Part shown: one piece after another, positions 12,389 to 13,943 of the stretch
Position numbering within the stretch: position 1 is the first letter of the stretch
Layout: every line of letters starts with the position of its first letter
Made by a program: the position numbers and the translations under genes
Origin: CAZVIK01 sp964627045
GTDB lineage: Bacteria; Acidobacteriota; Terriglobia; Bryobacterales; Bryobacteraceae
Direction of reading: 5' to 3'
Length of the DNA stretch: 13,943 bases
Assembly (NCBI GenBank): GCA_964627045.1
Contig: CAZVIK010000096.1
Location: 1 to 13,943 of the forward strand
The notes under the pieces: model-generated
The model's database searches: none
Told to the model about the DNA's origin: nothing
What the model saw: the letters and a program-made list of their open reading frames with translations, nothing else

Positions 12389-13353
12389 AGCAATTTGTGC
12401 TAGTTTTGTGGTTAGGCGCCTCACTGGTCCAGGCGGCCGAATTGCTTCGGCTTCAGGACAGCATTGAGGCCATGGGGGCCACATTCGTCGTGGTCGCATA
12501 CGCCGAGGACGAGACAACACTCCAGGAGGGCATGGAAGCCGCGTTCGAAGAGGTGGCGCGCCTGGACCGAATGCTGTCGAACTACCGGCCGGAAAGCGAG
12601 TGGAGCAAAGTCAACCGCGAGGCGGCCAAAGCGCCGGTGCAGGTCTCCGAAGAGTTGTTCCGCCTGTTGGAGTACTGCGGGGAGGTGAACCGGCGTAGCG
12701 AGGGGACCTTTGACGTCAGTGTGGGGCCGTTGATGCGGGTCTGGGGGTTCTTCCGGGGCACCGGAAGGCTGCCTGCGGTGCGGGAAGTGGCCGAAGCGGT
12801 CCGGAGGGTCGGTTTCGGGTCGGTCGAATTGAACGCGCCGCGGCGAACAGTTCGTTTTTTGAGGCCGGGAATGGAGCTCGATCCGGGCGGAATCGGCAAA
12901 GGCTACGCGGTGGACCGGATGATCGACCGTCTCAAAGGCAAGGGCATTCGCTCGGCGATGATCAGCGCGGGGGCTAGCAGCATTTATGGTCTGGGCACGC
13001 CACCCGACGATAGCGGGTGGACGGTGAAGATCCGCGATCCGCGTTTGTATCGAAATACCGCTGCCGAGATCAAGTTGAAAGACGAGTCGCTGTCCACCTC
13101 CGGCGACTATGAGAAGTTTTTCGAGGCGGAAGGGAAGATGTACAGCCATATCATGGACCCGCGCAATGGATACCCGGCCTCGGCCGGAGTTGTTTCGGCG
13201 TCGGTCCGCGCATCCAGGACGCTGGATAGCGAAGCCTGGACCAAGCCGTTTTTCATTTTGGGCCGCGAATGGGCGGCCAAGCATAAACCGGAAGGACTTC
13301 GCGTGTTTCTCTGCGAAGACGGAGCGAAAACCACATGCGCGTGGCTCCAATGA
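12385..13353 (+). CDS. apbE: FAD:protein FMN transferase ApbE, exported
   Basis: Flavin transferase that attaches FMN from FAD to Thr/Ser of target proteins (such as NqrB/C or RnfG/D-type subunits), Mg-dependent, usually in the periplasm. 322 residues: signal peptide (1-17, cut near VQA-AEL, no lipobox Cys); MGATFVVVAYAEDE; GTFDVSVGPLMRVWGF; the FAD-binding ELDPGGIGKGYAVDRM (164-179); SHIMDPRNGYP (254-264); and C-terminal TLDSEAWTKPFFILG with metal-site D281 and T286. The segment usually reading NAGG or SGGG is SAGASS here (194-199), with Ala for the second Gly. It overlaps rbfA and hemE by 4 nt each. The flavinylation target is not in the window. Confidence 0.93.
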   Translation: MKQFVLVLWLGASLVQAAELLRLQDSIEAMGATFVVVAYAEDETTLQEGMEAAFEEVARLDRMLSNYRPESEWSKVNREAAKAPVQVSEELFRLLEYCGEVNRRSEGTFDVSVGPLMRVWGFFRGTGRLPAVREVAEAVRRVGFGSVELNAPRRTVRFLRPGMELDPGGIGKGYAVDRMIDRLKGKGIRSAMISAGASSIYGLGTPPDDSGWTVKIRDPRLYRNTAAEIKLKDESLSTSGDYEKFFEAEGKMYSHIMDPRNGYPASAGVVSASVRASRTLDSEAWTKPFFILGREWAAKHKPEGLRVFLCEDGAKTTCAWLQ

Positions 13354-13943
13354 GCAGCCGCTTTCTGGATGCCTGCCGGCGCCGGCCCACAGACGTCCGG
13401 CCCGTATGGTTCATGCGGCAGGCAGGCCGCTATCTGAAGCAGTACCGGGAGATCCGTTCCAAACACGGAATTCTGGAGATCTGCAAACGTCCGGACCTGG
13501 CGGCGGCGGTGACGCTGCAACCAGTCGAGATTCTGGACGTCGATGCCGCCATCATCTTCGCGGACCTGTTACTGCCGGTGGAGGTGATGGGGCTCAAGTT
13601 GCGTTTTGCGCCCGGCGAAGGACCGGTGATCGAAAACCCGGTCAGGACCTCGGCCGACGTGGACAGCCTGTCGATTTCCAACACCGACGAGTTGGCCTAC
13701 GTGGGCGAGGCGATCCAGCTTGTGACCAAGGCGCTCGCCGGGAAGGTGCCGGTGGTGGGCTTTGTCGGAGCGCCTTTTACGGTGGCCAGCTATGCCATCG
13801 AGGGCGGAGCCTCCCGCCACTTTCTGCGGACCAAGCAGATGATGTACGGCAACGAGACGTTGTGGCGGCGGCTGATGGGAAAGCTGGTCGATGTCCTGGG
13901 GCCGTTCGCGCTGATGCAAGTGGCCAGCGGTGCGCGCGCCATC
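13350..13943 (+). CDS. hemE: Uroporphyrinogen decarboxylase HemE (3'-truncated by the window edge)
   Basis: Converts uroporphyrinogen III to coproporphyrinogen III by four decarboxylations in heme synthesis; cofactor-free, cytoplasmic dimer. The 198 visible codons cover a little over half of the usual 340-350 residues. Signatures: PVWFMRQAGRYL (18-29), VTLQPVE (54-60), AAIIFADLLLP (66-76) with the catalytic Asp D72, VVGFVGAPFTVASYAIEGG, and KQMMY. The ATG at 13350 shares ATGA with the apbE stop; an in-frame ATG at 13335 is an alternative. There is no stop inside the window, so it clearly continues. Confidence 0.96.
   Translation, partial: MSSRFLDACRRRPTDVRPVWFMRQAGRYLKQYREIRSKHGILEICKRPDLAAAVTLQPVEILDVDAAIIFADLLLPVEVMGLKLRFAPGEGPVIENPVRTSADVDSLSISNTDELAYVGEAIQLVTKALAGKVPVVGFVGAPFTVASYAIEGGASRHFLRTKQMMYGNETLWRRLMGKLVDVLGPFALMQVASGARAI

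Noticed and set aside
1..13943. CRISPR array or large tandem repeats
   Set aside because: No regularly spaced repeat units were found by eye; the only tandem units are the two 23-nt IS21 terminal repeats.

Overview
This is GC-rich chromosomal DNA, most likely from an acidobacterium of the Bryobacterales/Solibacter type. That placement is inferred from protein style and gene order (rimP-nusA-infB-ylxP-rbfA, long Pro/Ala-rich IF2 linker, HU-like plus HU-TIR gene pair); no 16S or other marker is present to prove it.

Layout. (1) 1-751: the 5' end of an ISL3-family insertion sequence with its transposase, cut by the window edge. (2) 823-4293, minus strand: a DUF697-like membrane-associated protein, a Rid-family protein with a non-canonical active-site motif, and uvrC, whose C-terminal helix-hairpin-helix domain is missing and whose 3' end contains a perfect -1 slippery heptamer. 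(3) 4313-4702, plus strand: a small secreted TPR protein, divergent from uvrC and overlapping tail to tail with the next gene. (4) 4685-5462, minus strand: a 75-residue HU-like protein followed, with overlap, by a protein joining a short HU-like segment to a TIR domain. This is the best candidate for an uncharacterised system here. (5) 5623-5912: two different tRNA-Pro(UGG) genes in tandem. (6) 6012-6474: a genomic scar in which the end of an IS21-family element (tandem terminal repeats, a 16-bp inverted repeat, the istB tail) abuts the 3' end of an AraC-family regulator gene. (7) 6582-13943, plus strand: a promoter with a perfect TATAAT, a leader hairpin with a T-run, and the translation/transcription operon rimP-nusA-infB-ylxP-rbfA, continuing through 4-nt ATGA overlaps into apbE and hemE (cut by the window edge).

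How the genes work together. RimP and RbfA mature the 30S subunit, IF2 starts translation, and NusA controls pausing and termination, probably also at the operon's own leader hairpin. ApbE (flavinylation of exported proteins) and HemE (tetrapyrrole synthesis) are respiratory-cofactor genes attached to the end of this operon. UvrC is the nuclease of nucleotide excision repair. The HU/HU-TIR pair lies in an accessory island bordered by tRNA genes and IS debris, which suits a defence or NAD+-signalling role, but that role is inferred only from domain content and setting.
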